NCBI GenBank assembly: GCA_002281575.1
Contig: NCGN01000002.1
Span: 186,001 to 250,000, forward strand
From: Sphingobacteriia bacterium 28-36-52
GTDB lineage: Bacteria; Bacteroidota; Bacteroidia; Chitinophagales; Chitinophagaceae
DNA length: 64,000 nucleotides
Direction: 5' to 3'
Shown in pieces: positions 9,648 through 18,117 of this stretch. The notes below the pieces were generated by a model. The model was not told where the DNA came from and made no database searches. It saw only the letters and a program-made list of their open reading frames with translations. The position numbers were made by a program, and so were the translations under genes. Within the stretch, counting starts at the first letter, position 1, and every line of letters begins with the position of its first letter.

Positions 9648-10088
9648 TAGTTGAATTACTACTTTATCAATTGGCAAGGTTACGGAGTCAGGTGTTAATT
9701 CGTTTAAAGGTATCCACCTAAATACTTCAGACTCACTATTAGGATCAGCTACTTGTTCTTTGGTAAAATTAAATGCTATATCCGATGTTTTTATTTTGGT
9801 TGTATCTGAAGCATGAACCAAATAATAAATAGAGATGATTTGATCTTTATGGTTGAATGCAGAAATCTGAAAAAAATCTGTAGTATAGAAATGGGCTCCT
9901 ACTTTTACTTCAATTCCTGTTTCTTCAATAAATTCTCTTTGTAAACATTCTCTGGTACCTTCTCCAAACTCTAATCCACCACCAGGTAATTTAGTGATAT
10001 AGCTTCCTCTAATGAATTCATCGGTTACCAATAAACGTTGGTATTGATCAATTAATAAACCGTACACTCTAACATTAAATAAGGGCAT
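9630..10088 (-). CDS. NUDIX hydrolase
   Basis: A 152-aa hydrolase that cleaves a nucleoside diphosphate linked to another group X. The Nudix box G-x5-E-x7-RE-U-x-EE-x-G-U is complete, from GGLEFGEGT to REFIEETGI (residues about 37-60). Before it is the substrate-binding strand KLPGGG. The substrate is not predictable; it might be an ADP-sugar, (d)NTP or NADH-type molecule. It starts immediately after the corA-type gene, with no intergenic gap, and probably forms an operon with it and dapF. Confidence 0.88.
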   Translation of the reverse strand: MPLFNVRVYGLLIDQYQRLLVTDEFIRGSYITKLPGGGLEFGEGTRECLQREFIEETGIEVKVGAHFYTTDFFQISAFNHKDQIISIYYLVHASDTTKIKTSDIAFNFTKEQVADPNSESEVFRWIPLNELTPDSVTLPIDKVVIQLLKENS

Positions 10089-11027
10089 TTAAAACCATTT
10101 TTTCTTGTAAAAATACACGCCAATAACAATTGATATGAAAAGAGAAATTATAACGGGAATATAAAATGCATGATTGGAATGCTGGTAAGGTAGGTCTACA
10201 TTCATCCCGTATATACTTGTAACTAATATTGGTAGTGACAAAATTATGGTAATAGATGTAAGCCGCTTCATTACATTGTTTAAGTTATTGCTGATGATGC
10301 TGGCAAATGCATCCATGGTACTACTTAATATATTGGTATAAATATTAGCCATTTCCAATGCCTGGCTGGTATCTACTATTAAATCTTGAAGGAATTCTCT
10401 TTCGTCTTCGTTTAATCCTAGAAAATTGGTACGCTCCATTTTCATCATGAGCATTTCATTGCTTCTAAGTGCTGTTACAAAATAAACCAAGCTTTTTTGT
10501 ACCCGCATTAATTTGAGTAAATCTACATTACTATTGCTGTCATATAAGCTTTGTTCATATTGGTTTCTATTGTGATTGATTTCTTTTAAGTAATCTAAAA
10601 ATGTTTGTACTACTTTTTCAAACACTTTTAATACCATCATATTCCTTTTGTCTGGATGTCTTTTCTGAAAAGTATTTAAGAATTTTTTGATGGCCCCATT
10701 ATCAAAAGAGTTTACTGTAATAATTTGATTATGTGTGAGAATAATACATATTGGAATTGTAATATAAAATGCATCTGAATCATTGAATGAATTATTCTCG
10801 GTGGGTGTTTTTATAATGATAATTCTAACATTATCCTCCATTTCATAACGAGGACGCTCATCTATATCTAATGAGTCTCTTAAAAACTCAATTGGAATTT
10901 CTAATTCATTACTGAGTTCTATAAACTCTTCCTCTTTAAATGGTGGAACTAAGTTTACCCAAACCCCTTGGTCGGCCTTTGGAATTTCAATGGTTTGTCC
11001 GTTTATATTTTTGAAATATTGAATCAT
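10089..11027 (-). CDS. corA: CorA-family magnesium/divalent cation transporter
   Basis: A 312-aa homopentameric cation channel of the inner membrane. The diagnostic signature YGMN sits at the end of the first of two C-terminal membrane helices (about residues 253-275), followed by the loop VDLPYQHSNHAF and a second helix ending in a Lys-rich tail. The large N-terminal cytosolic domain with long helices is typical. Physiologically it imports Mg2+, with Co2+ or Ni2+ possible. It lies between dapF (23 bp upstream) and the NUDIX gene (directly adjacent). Confidence 0.9.
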   Translation of the reverse strand: MIQYFKNINGQTIEIPKADQGVWVNLVPPFKEEEFIELSNELEIPIEFLRDSLDIDERPRYEMEDNVRIIIIKTPTENNSFNDSDAFYITIPICIILTHNQIITVNSFDNGAIKKFLNTFQKRHPDKRNMMVLKVFEKVVQTFLDYLKEINHNRNQYEQSLYDSNSNVDLLKLMRVQKSLVYFVTALRSNEMLMMKMERTNFLGLNEDEREFLQDLIVDTSQALEMANIYTNILSSTMDAFASIISNNLNNVMKRLTSITIILSLPILVTSIYGMNVDLPYQHSNHAFYIPVIISLFISIVIGVYFYKKKWF

Positions 11028-11050
11028 CCTTTAAAGCCTTTGGTGTTTAT

Positions 11051-11830
11051 TTATAATGCAATTGTTCCTTTAAATACGAATGTTGCCGGACCACAGAGCC
11101 ACACATTTTGAAAATGTTGGTTGTCTTTTTTTTCAAATTCAACGCTTAATTCTCCACCTTTAGTAATAATTGAAACCGTATTGAATCCAATAACTGCTTG
11201 TTGGCTTGTTAAGGCCGCTGCCGTTACGCCAGTTCCACAGCTATAGGTTTCATCTTCAACTCCTCTTTCATAGGTTCTAACCATTAATTTACCCGTTGGT
11301 TGCTGCTCAACAAAATTAACATTAATGCCCTCTTTTTTAAACTGTGTATTGTACCTGATTTTCTGCCCTTCAGAAAAAACATCTAATTCAGTCAACTGCC
11401 CCACTGGTTGAATATAGTGAGGAGAACCAGTGTTTAAAATAAAAGCTCCACCTTGTTCTTCCACAGATTGAACATCTTTCATTTTCAATTTGACCCATCC
11501 TGCTTTTTCAATGATGGCTTCATGAGGTCCGTCTGAAGCTATAAAGGAGAATTGGCTTTGTAAAATACCACAGTCTTGTGCAAATTGCGTTAAGCATCTT
11601 CCTCCGTTTCCACACATGCTCCCTTCTGCGCCATCTGAGTTATAGTACTTCATAGCAAAATCAAAGCCTTCTTGTTGATTCAATAGCATTAATCCATCGC
11701 CCCCAATACCAAATCTTCTATTGCATAATTGGGCAATTTGTTCTTGTGAAAGTTGTAGTTGCTTATTTCTATTGTCTAGTACAATAAAATCATTTCCGGT
11801 TCCCTGGTATTTATAGAAATCCAATTGCAT
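11051..11830 (-). CDS. dapF: diaminopimelate epimerase
   Basis: Converts LL- to meso-diaminopimelate for lysine and peptidoglycan synthesis, using two catalytic cysteines and no cofactor. Both are visible: the first in MCGNGGRC (about residue 73) and the second in SCGTGVTAAAL (about 199). The N-terminal FYKYQGTGNDFIVLDN is the classical start of the family, so the chosen ATG is secure. The length of 259 aa is normal. It is probably co-transcribed with the downstream corA-type and NUDIX genes. Confidence 0.95.
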   Translation of the reverse strand: MQLDFYKYQGTGNDFIVLDNRNKQLQLSQEQIAQLCNRRFGIGGDGLMLLNQQEGFDFAMKYYNSDGAEGSMCGNGGRCLTQFAQDCGILQSQFSFIASDGPHEAIIEKAGWVKLKMKDVQSVEEQGGAFILNTGSPHYIQPVGQLTELDVFSEGQKIRYNTQFKKEGINVNFVEQQPTGKLMVRTYERGVEDETYSCGTGVTAAALTSQQAVIGFNTVSIITKGGELSVEFEKKDNQHFQNVWLCGPATFVFKGTIAL

Positions 11831-11867
11831 ATTGCAATTTAGGTTGAAATCAGGAAGAACTTACCGA

Positions 11868-12230
11868 TTAATTGCGGTAACTGGTTTGTATATTGCTTTC
11901 GCAGAAAATAAGGATATGATCTAAAGATGTTTCAAGTGTTATTAGATCTGCTGAAGTAAAATGCCCCAATGTAATAGAAATTTTCATTTGGGTTTTGATT
12001 TCCGCATATACTTTAATGAAAAATTCGCTGTTTCTTTTTAGGGTCAATTTTGAATTACTTTCTGTAAATGCGGATAATCTATTGCAAACATTAATAATAG
12101 ATCTTCTTAATTGAGAAGTGAGTACAAACTGCTGTTGGATTGGAAGTTTGCAAGTAAGTTCGTACACTTCTTTTGCTACCAAAATAGTTTGTTGATAAAG
12201 AGATATGTCGGGTCTTATAGTATCAGACAT
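11868..12230 (-). CDS. four-helix bundle protein (bS23-like family)
   Basis: A 120-aa helical protein resembling the family of small four-helix bundle proteins related to those encoded in 23S rRNA intervening sequences. Typical features are the N-terminal helix LYQQTILVAKEVYELTCKLP and the following SQLRRSIINVCNRLSAF segment. In this family the bundle forms a pentamer, and its function is unknown. Such genes often appear scattered in Bacteroidota genomes. It lies between the nucleoside phosphorylase and dapF, with gaps of about 38 bp on each side, in the same orientation. Confidence 0.7.
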   Translation of the reverse strand: MSDTIRPDISLYQQTILVAKEVYELTCKLPIQQQFVLTSQLRRSIINVCNRLSAFTESNSKLTLKRNSEFFIKVYAEIKTQMKISITLGHFTSADLITLETSLDHILIFCESNIQTSYRN

Positions 12231-12269
12231 TAATCAAATTTACTATCTATACTTCTGATAAAAAAATAT

Positions 12270-13148
12270 TTATTTCATGCTAGACAATATTTCCAAACTT
12301 TTTACGATAAGGTTTTCTACGGCTTTTCCGCCGTCTTTACTAAAGGTTTTTTCTACTCTGTTTGCAACTATTGCACTTAAACTTAAGCAGTTATGATTTA
12401 ATAATTTTCCTAATCCATAGATTGCACTGGTTTCCATTTCAAAATTGCTAATGCGATGTTGGCCAAATTGAAAATGGGTCAATTGATTAATTAGATCTGG
12501 AAATTGAAGGGGTAAACGCAGAATTCTTCCCTGTGGTCCATAAAAACCAGGGCAAGTAACGGTTATTCCTTGGTGAAATCCGGTGACAAATTCTTTTAAT
12601 ATATGCGTGGAAGCAGATGCAATATAAGGCTGAAGTCCATTTTGTCCTATTTGAGTATGATCGTTGAATGCATGTAAAATTTGCAACTCTTCTTCGTTAT
12701 TCAATAATTTGTAAAAATTAAGTAGGTTGTCTATTCCAAGTCCATATGTGCTTGCCACAAAGCTATCCACAGGTATAGAAGCTTGTAAGGAGCCAGAGGT
12801 CCCCATTCTAACAATGGTTAGCTTTATTTGATTAGACTTTATGGTTCTTTTTTCAAAATCAATATTGGCCAATGCATCTAATTCATTTAAAACAATATCA
12901 ATATTATCGGGTCCTATACCAGTAGATACAACAGAAATTCGTTTACTTCCCACTAATCCAGTATGGGTGATAAACTCCCGGTGTTCGTACTTTCCTTCAA
13001 TACTGTCAAAATATTTACTCACTTCGGCAACCCTGCCTGGGTCTCCCACTGTTATAATAGTGTTGGCTAACTCTTCTGGTCTAAGATTAAGGTGATATAC
13101 GGCACCTCTATCATTAATAATCAATTCACTAGCACCAATCTGGTTCAT
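12270..13148 (-). CDS. nucleoside phosphorylase (uridine phosphorylase-like)
   Basis: Phosphorolytic cleavage of a nucleoside to base and ribose-1-phosphate, for pyrimidine salvage. The 292-aa protein shows the family N-terminal motif TVGDPGRVAEVSKYFD, the phosphate loop RMGTSGSLQ, and the ribose-binding region SNFEMETSAIYGLG, whose Met-Glu pair contacts the sugar. It is longer than the enterobacterial uridine phosphorylase (about 253 aa), as is common in Bacteroidota. Uridine is the likely substrate; purine nucleosides cannot be excluded. It starts the minus-strand run that continues to the NUDIX gene. Confidence 0.82.
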   Translation of the reverse strand: MNQIGASELIINDRGAVYHLNLRPEELANTIITVGDPGRVAEVSKYFDSIEGKYEHREFITHTGLVGSKRISVVSTGIGPDNIDIVLNELDALANIDFEKRTIKSNQIKLTIVRMGTSGSLQASIPVDSFVASTYGLGIDNLLNFYKLLNNEEELQILHAFNDHTQIGQNGLQPYIASASTHILKEFVTGFHQGITVTCPGFYGPQGRILRLPLQFPDLINQLTHFQFGQHRISNFEMETSAIYGLGKLLNHNCLSLSAIVANRVEKTFSKDGGKAVENLIVKSLEILSSMK

Positions 13149-13236
13149 AATCCATCATTTATAAAGTAAAATTCGGTATTTCTTATTTAGAATTTTAAAA
13201 TTAGTTTGTTTCCGCTATTTTTGCATCCCATTAAAA

Positions 13237-13307
13237 GGTCCTGTGGCCGAGTGGCTAGGCAGAGCTCTGCAAAAGCTTCCACAGCGGTTCGAATCCGCTC
13301 GGGACCT
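13237..13307 (+). tRNA. tRNA-Cys (anticodon GCA)
   Basis: A cloverleaf can be folded by hand: acceptor GGTCCTG pairs with CGGGACC, D stem GCC/GGC, anticodon stem GAGCT/AGCTT with loop CTGCAAA (anticodon GCA), and T stem AGCGG/CCGCT with loop TTCGAAT. The discriminator base is T73, as expected for tRNA-Cys. CCA is not encoded. A TATTTTTG -7 box lies at 13216-13223. Confidence 0.95.
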
Positions 13308-13325
13308 CCGAAGCACCAAAATGAA

Positions 13326-13351
13326 ACCCTCGAGTGATCGGGGGTTTTTTT
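13326..13351 (+). terminator. Rho-independent terminator after tRNA-Cys
   Basis: ACCCTCGA (13326-13333) pairs with TCGGGGGT (13338-13345), one G-U pair included, around the loop GTGA, followed by a run of seven T. Confidence 0.85.
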
Positions 13352-13364
13352 ATTACAATAAAGT

Positions 13365-13408
13365 GTAACTTTTGTAACCATTTCTCCCTAATTGTTTGTG
13401 CAACTTTG
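13365..13408 (+). promoter_or_regulatory. Crp/Fnr-type operator and -7 box upstream of the TauE/SafE gene
   Basis: GTAAC-TTTT-GTAAC (13365-13378) matches the island's inverted repeat GTAAC-N4-GTTAC with one mismatch and is followed by CA. Exactly 22 nt further on lies CAACTTTG (13401-13408), a one-mismatch TAnnTTTG box. The ATG is at 13426. Confidence 0.7.
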
Positions 13409-13425
13409 TTTTCTAAATTTATTCT

Positions 13426-14241
13426 ATGGTTATTATTGGTTTTTTACTGGCAGCATTAGTAGGTATATCACTAGGCTTAATTGGAAGCGGCGGGTCAATA
13501 TTAACTGTCCCCATTTTAGTGTATGTGATGGGAGTTGATCCTGTTTTAGCAACTGCTTATTCTTTGTTTATAGTAGGGTCTACCGCTTTAGTGGGTGGAG
13601 TACAAAGTGCTATTCAAAAACGAGTAGATTTTAAAACAGTACTGATATTTGGTATTCCTTCAATAGCAGCAGTTTATGCAACTCGATTATGGCTGGTACC
13701 TTTAATTCCAGCTGAAATAGTTTCAATAGGTGGATTAGTTATTACCAAATCTATTGCACTGATGTTGTTATTTGCAGTGGTAATGATTCTGGCTTCAGTA
13801 AGTATGATAAGACCTAGTAAAAAAGTGGTTTCAGATGAGTCTGCGCCAATGGTTTATAATTACCCAATGATTTTATTGGAAGGTGCGGTTGTAGGGGTGC
13901 TAACTGGATTGGTTGGAGCAGGTGGTGGATTTTTAATTATACCAGCATTGGTAATATTAGCAAAAATGCCCATGAAACTAGCAGTAGGGACTTCTCTTTT
14001 TATCATCGCTGCAAAATCGTTAATTGGCTTTACGGGAGATTTACAAGGATCTCAAGTAATTGATTGGAATTTGTTGTTGATTTTCACTGGATTTGCAGTA
14101 GTGGGGATATTTGCTGGCATACTCTTATCTAAGAAAATTCCAGGTGAAAAATTAAAAAAAGCTTTTGGTTGGTTTGTACTATTTATGGGAATTTATATCA
14201 TTGTTAAGGAATTATTTTTTCCTACAGGCGGTGGGCATTAA
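13426..14241 (+). CDS. TauE/SafE family sulfite/anion exporter
   Basis: An inner-membrane permease of 271 aa with about eight membrane segments in two repeats. The repeated signatures are GSGGSILTVPILVY near residue 20 and GAGGGFLIIPALV near residue 165, typical of the TauE/SafE family. Members export sulfite, sulfoacetate or related anions, or move thiosulfate and sulfur intermediates. Here it opens the sulfur island, with its own operator and -7 box, so export of the sulfite made by the downstream persulfide dioxygenases is the natural reading. The substrate is inference. Confidence 0.87.
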   Translation: MVIIGFLLAALVGISLGLIGSGGSILTVPILVYVMGVDPVLATAYSLFIVGSTALVGGVQSAIQKRVDFKTVLIFGIPSIAAVYATRLWLVPLIPAEIVSIGGLVITKSIALMLLFAVVMILASVSMIRPSKKVVSDESAPMVYNYPMILLEGAVVGVLTGLVGAGGGFLIIPALVILAKMPMKLAVGTSLFIIAAKSLIGFTGDLQGSQVIDWNLLLIFTGFAVVGIFAGILLSKKIPGEKLKKAFGWFVLFMGIYIIVKELFFPTGGGH

Positions 14242-14243
14242 AT

Positions 14244-14287
14244 GCAACAAATGTTACCAAACTACTATTTTAACGAGCAGATATTTG
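14244..14287 (+). promoter_or_regulatory. Crp/Fnr-type operator and -7 box upstream of the first MBL-rhodanese gene
   Basis: GCAAC-AAAT-GTTAC (14244-14257) has one mismatch to the inverted repeat and is followed by CA. After 22 nt comes GATATTTG (14280-14287), which fits TAnnTTTG except for the first base. The ATG is at 14324. Confidence 0.7.
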
Positions 14288-14323
14288 CATTATAATTTTA
14301 ATAAAACTTAAATACGAAATCAT

Positions 14324-15724
14324 ATGTTTTTTCAACACGTTTACGACAAGAGTTTAGCACAAGCAAGTTATTTTATTGGTTGTCAAAAAGCAGGTGTTGC
14401 TGCGGTAATTGACCCCAAGAGAGATGTGGATACTTATTTGGAAATTGCGAAGGCCAACAATATGACCATTACGCATATTTTTGAAACACATATCCATGCC
14501 GATTTTTTAGCTGGCTCAAGAGAGTTGGCGCAATTAACTGGAGCACAATTGTATTTGTCTGATGAAGGAGGTGAAGGTTGGGAATATGAATTTCCACATG
14601 TTGGCTTAAAAGACAACGATGTTATAAAATTGGGTAACCTTAGTTTTAAAGTTTTGCATACACCTGGTCATACTCCAGAGAGCATCAGTTTCTTATTAAC
14701 CGATCATCCTGCTAGCAATGAGCCAGTGATGTTATTTACGGGAGACTTTGTTTTTGTAGGCGATATTGGTAGACCAGATTTATTAGAAAAAGCTGCTGGA
14801 ATGATTGGTACTCAAGATAAGGGTGCAAAGCAAATGTACCAGAGTATTAAGAAGTTTAATGCTTTAGCAGATTACATTCAGGTATGGCCTGGGCATGGAG
14901 CAGGATCTGCCTGTGGTAAAGCTTTGGGCGCTGTTCCAAGCACTACGGTAGGTTATGAAAAAGCGCGTAACTGGGCATTTCAATATCCAACTGATGAAAA
15001 TGGATTTACAAAGTATTTATTGGCAGATCAACCTGAACCGCCAAAATATTTTGCAATGATGAAAAAGTTGAATAAAGTAGATCGTCCTTTATTAACAGAA
15101 GTTCCCAAGCTTAAAAAATTGACAATAGAAGAAGTAAATACCCATATGGCTAATGGAGTAAAGCTGTTGGATGCAAGACCAAAAACTGAATTTGCTGCTG
15201 GTTTTATTCCAGGTAGTTTAAACATTCAAGGTAATAATTCATTTGCTAATTGGGCAGGTTGGTTTTTAACTTATGATGAACCATTCATGATTTTAGCGGA
15301 TGAGTCTATGTTAGATGATTTAACTAGGAAGTTAATGAGAATTGGCTTAGATAATATAGCAGGGTATTTGCCATCTGTAACCGAATACACTAAAGCTGGT
15401 GGTACATTAGAAAAAGTAAATCTGGTTGAATTGGCTGAAGCAAAATCATTGGCAAATGATTCTACTGTTCAAGTAGTTGATTTGCGTGGAGTGGCTGAAT
15501 TTAATTCGGGTCACTTAAAAGGAGCCGACAATGTATTTGTAGGAACTTTGCCAAACAACTTAGATAAGATAAGTAAAGACAAGAAAGTAATGATTCATTG
15601 TCAGGGTGGAGATAGAGCTGCAATAGCTTATTCAATCCTTGCAAAAAATGGATTCAAAAATATTGTTAATTACTCTGCAGGTATGAATGAGTGGTTGAAT
15701 GCCGGTGAGCCGGTTGTAGATTAG
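14324..15724 (+). CDS. persulfide dioxygenase-rhodanese fusion (MBL fold + two rhodanese domains)
   Basis: Cytosolic enzyme expected to oxidise glutathione or protein persulfide to sulfite with non-haem iron, then exchange sulfur through its rhodanese part. The MBL domain (about residues 1-240) has H56/H58/D60 in THIHAD, HTPGHT, GDFVFVGDIGRPD and PGHGAGSACG, as in ETHE1-type persulfide dioxygenases. Rhodanese domain 1 (about 260-350) has Ala in place of the catalytic Cys (ILADES). Domain 2 (about 370-466) has Cys426 in HCQGGDRA. It has its own operator and is followed by a strong terminator. It is a diverged paralogue of the gene at 16240. Confidence 0.88.
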   Translation: MFFQHVYDKSLAQASYFIGCQKAGVAAVIDPKRDVDTYLEIAKANNMTITHIFETHIHADFLAGSRELAQLTGAQLYLSDEGGEGWEYEFPHVGLKDNDVIKLGNLSFKVLHTPGHTPESISFLLTDHPASNEPVMLFTGDFVFVGDIGRPDLLEKAAGMIGTQDKGAKQMYQSIKKFNALADYIQVWPGHGAGSACGKALGAVPSTTVGYEKARNWAFQYPTDENGFTKYLLADQPEPPKYFAMMKKLNKVDRPLLTEVPKLKKLTIEEVNTHMANGVKLLDARPKTEFAAGFIPGSLNIQGNNSFANWAGWFLTYDEPFMILADESMLDDLTRKLMRIGLDNIAGYLPSVTEYTKAGGTLEKVNLVELAEAKSLANDSTVQVVDLRGVAEFNSGHLKGADNVFVGTLPNNLDKISKDKKVMIHCQGGDRAAIAYSILAKNGFKNIVNYSAGMNEWLNAGEPVVD

Positions 15725-15745
15725 TGCTTACCAAAGTTTAATTAG

Positions 15746-15772
15746 AGCTGCCTCCCCCAGGCAGCTTTTTTT
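15746..15772 (+). terminator. Rho-independent terminator
   Basis: A perfect 8-bp stem AGCTGCCT/AGGCAGCT (15746-15753 and 15759-15766) with loop CCCCC and a run of seven T. It ends the first MBL-rhodanese transcript. Confidence 0.93.
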
Positions 15773-15835
15773 ATGATTATACTCATTTTTTAGCAAACGC
15801 TTGTCTTGTAATTTTGTAAAAAATAAATCAATCAA

Positions 15836-16150
15836 ATGCATTTGAAATTCTCTTTTTCAGCCCTTTTTTTTGCTTTTTTATTTGCCTCATGTGCTAATAG
15901 TGAAACTGCTTCATCACCTTCTTTGGAACCGGTAAAACATGGTACAACAATGCAAGTTGCTGTTTCTGATTCTTTAAAGAAGTTTACTGCAGAAATGGTA
16001 AGTAATAAAAGAGATTTTATTTGCGGCATGCCAGTGACTGCTGGAATAGCAGACACCGCCCATTATAAGGGTAAAGTATATGGTTTTTGTGCATCAGAGT
16101 GTAAAGACGAATTCTTGCAATCTCCTGATGCCTATACTGCTAATAAATAA
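15836..16150 (+). CDS. YHS-domain lipoprotein
   Basis: A 104-aa protein with a lipoprotein signal peptide (hydrophobic stretch ending FASCAN, lipidated Cys about residue 19). A C-terminal YHS-type metal-binding domain begins at DFICGMPVT (about residue 61) and continues through HYKGKVYGFCASECKDEF. The three Cys of this domain (CGM, FCASEC) suggest binding of a soft metal such as copper. The name-giving YHS family often accompanies copper handling. It sits between the two MBL-rhodanese genes but has its own -7 box (TAATTTTG, 15809-15816) and lacks the island operator, so it may be regulated separately. Confidence 0.75.
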   Translation: MHLKFSFSALFFAFLFASCANSETASSPSLEPVKHGTTMQVAVSDSLKKFTAEMVSNKRDFICGMPVTAGIADTAHYKGKVYGFCASECKDEFLQSPDAYTANK

Positions 16151-16168
16151 TTTTAGAACAGTGTATAT

Positions 16169-16212
16169 GTAACTTTTGATACGATGATTCAATGGATTGT
16201 TTCAGAAATTTA
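16169..16212 (+). promoter_or_regulatory. Crp/Fnr-type operator upstream of the second MBL-rhodanese gene
   Basis: GTAAC-TTTT-GATAC (16169-16182) has one mismatch to the inverted repeat. At the fixed 22-nt distance the bases GAAATTTA (16205-16212) retain the A and TTT of TAnnTTTG. This is the weakest of the five sites. The ATG is at 16240. Confidence 0.55.
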
Positions 16213-16239
16213 CAATGTACATAATACAAAATATTCGTT

Positions 16240-17655
16240 ATGAAAATTGAGCAAATTTATACTGGTTGTTTAGCACAAGGTGCATATTATATTGTTTCTA
16301 ATGGGGAAGCAGCAATTGTTGATCCATTGCGTGAAACAAAACCTTATTTGGATAGGTTAACAAAAGACAATGTACAACTTAAGTATATTTTTGAAACGCA
16401 TTTTCATGCAGATTTTGTTAGTGGTCATGTAGATCTCAGTAATAAAACCGGTGCTCAAATAGTATATGGCCCTACGGCAAAAGCTTCTTTTGACTGCATT
16501 ACCGCTAATGATGGGGATATATTTAAAGTGGGTGATATAACAATTAAAGTATTGCATACACCCGGTCATACTATGGAAAGCAGTACATATTTATTAATAG
16601 ATGAAAATGGAAAAGAGCACTGCATTTTTAGCGGTGACACTTTGTTCTTAGGTGATGTAGGTCGTCCTGATTTAGCGCAGAAAGCTGCAAGTATGACAAA
16701 AGAGGAATTGGCTGGATTATTATATGATAGTTTGATGAATAAAATTATGCCTTTGTCGGATGAACTTGTTGTTTATCCTGCTCATGGTGCTGGAAGTGCG
16801 TGTGGTAAAAATATGATGACCGAAACAGTAGATACTTTGGGCAACCAGAAAAAAGTAAACTATGCGTTGAACCAGCCAAATAAAGAAAGCTTTATTAAGG
16901 CAGTTACCGATGGATTATTGCCGCCTCCAGGTTATTTTGGCATGAATGTGGCCATGAATAAACAAGGCTATGCTTCATTTGATAAAGTGTTAACAGCGGG
17001 AACAAAGCCTTTGACTGTTGAGGCTTTTGAAGCTGCAGCCGAAGAAACAGGTGCGCTCATTTTAGATACTAGAGATCCAGATAGTTTTTTCAGAGGTTAT
17101 ATTCCTCAGTCTGTAAATATTGGTTTGAATGGTGATTTTGCACCATGGGTGGGAGCGTTAATGGTAGATGTTAATCAACCCTTATTATTGGTTTGTAATG
17201 AAAACAAACAGGAAGAAGCAGTAACGAGATTAAGTAGAATTGGATTTGATCATGTGATTGGATTTTTATCAGGAGGATATGAAGCATGGTTAAGTGCAGG
17301 TAAGCCTGTAGATACTGTTGAAAGAATTGATGCCAAGTTGTTCGAAGAAAATTATGATCCACAAACAGACCAAGTAATTGATATAAGAAGAGAATCAGAA
17401 TTTGCAGCAGAGCATGTTGAAAATGCGTACAATAAACCGTTGTCTTACATTAACGATTGGATAAAAGATATTGATCCTAAACAACACTTTTTTATGCATT
17501 GTGCAGGAGGATATAGAAGTATGATTGCTGCAAGTATACTTCAAGCAAGAGGGTATAGAAACTTTACTGAAATAGCAGGTGGTTACAAAGCAATTGTAGA
17601 AACGTCCATTCCTAAAACTGATTTTGTTTGCCCTTCAAAACTCATGAAAATTTAA
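16240..17655 (+). CDS. persulfide dioxygenase-rhodanese fusion, second paralogue
   Basis: A 471-aa protein with the same layout as the gene at 14324. The MBL fold has H54/H56/D58 in THFHAD, HTPGHT, GDTLFLGDVGRPD and PAHGAGSACG. Rhodanese domain 1 carries Cys319 (LLVCNEN) and domain 2 carries Cys421 (HCAGGYRS). Unlike its neighbour, both rhodanese domains keep a cysteine at the active-site loop. Expected chemistry is oxidation of persulfide to sulfite plus sulfur transfer. It heads a unit with OsmC (5 bp downstream) and the methyltransferase, under its own operator. Confidence 0.88.
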   Translation: MKIEQIYTGCLAQGAYYIVSNGEAAIVDPLRETKPYLDRLTKDNVQLKYIFETHFHADFVSGHVDLSNKTGAQIVYGPTAKASFDCITANDGDIFKVGDITIKVLHTPGHTMESSTYLLIDENGKEHCIFSGDTLFLGDVGRPDLAQKAASMTKEELAGLLYDSLMNKIMPLSDELVVYPAHGAGSACGKNMMTETVDTLGNQKKVNYALNQPNKESFIKAVTDGLLPPPGYFGMNVAMNKQGYASFDKVLTAGTKPLTVEAFEAAAEETGALILDTRDPDSFFRGYIPQSVNIGLNGDFAPWVGALMVDVNQPLLLVCNENKQEEAVTRLSRIGFDHVIGFLSGGYEAWLSAGKPVDTVERIDAKLFEENYDPQTDQVIDIRRESEFAAEHVENAYNKPLSYINDWIKDIDPKQHFFMHCAGGYRSMIAASILQARGYRNFTEIAGGYKAIVETSIPKTDFVCPSKLMKI

Positions 17656-17660
17656 TCATT

Positions 17661-18104
17661 ATGAATAACGCATATCATTACGAAGTTGATTTAACATGGT
17701 CAAGTGATAGAAAGGGAACCATAAGTTCACCTGTATTGAACAGCTCAATTGAAGTAGCTACACCTCCTGAATTTCCTAAAGGAATGCCCGGGATTTGGTC
17801 TCCAGAGCATTTATTGGTTGCTGCAGTTAATTCATGTTATATGACTACTTTTTTAGCAATAGCCGAAAATTTTAAATTAGATTTTGTATCATTGGATTCA
17901 AAAGCGGTTGGCTTGTTAGAGCAACCAGAAGGTAAATACATGATTACTACCGTACTTTTAAAACCAGTTTTGGTTATTAAAGATGAAAATAATGCAGAAA
18001 AAGCTATGCGTGTATTAGAGAAAACAGAAAAAGCATGTTTAATATCCAACTCAATTAAATCTACCGTTAAGTTAGATGCCATAGTTAAAGTTGCTCATCA
18101 TTAA
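17661..18104 (+). CDS. OsmC family protein
   Basis: A 147-aa OsmC/Ohr-superfamily protein. The two redox cysteines are present: one in VNSCYMTTFL on the central helix and one in KACLISNSI near the C-terminus. Family members reduce organic hydroperoxides, and some relatives handle persulfides, which would suit this island. The start ATG at 17661 follows the stop of the MBL-rhodanese gene by 5 bp. An upstream TTG in the same frame would overlap that gene and is unlikely. Physiological substrate unknown. Confidence 0.85.
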   Translation: MNNAYHYEVDLTWSSDRKGTISSPVLNSSIEVATPPEFPKGMPGIWSPEHLLVAAVNSCYMTTFLAIAENFKLDFVSLDSKAVGLLEQPEGKYMITTVLLKPVLVIKDENNAEKAMRVLEKTEKACLISNSIKSTVKLDAIVKVAHH

Positions 18105-18117
18105 ATAGTGAGGTAAA

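Noticed and set aside
13187..13381. A 64-codon minus-strand open frame over the tRNA-Cys
   Set aside because: It is the antisense of the tRNA and its terminator. Such frames give well-known spurious proteins (GPERIRTAV type).
15773..15786. A possible sixth operator before the YHS gene, at the fixed distance from its -7 box
   Set aside because: The bases ATGATTATACTCAT do not match GTAAC-N4-GTTAC, so the fit is only positional.
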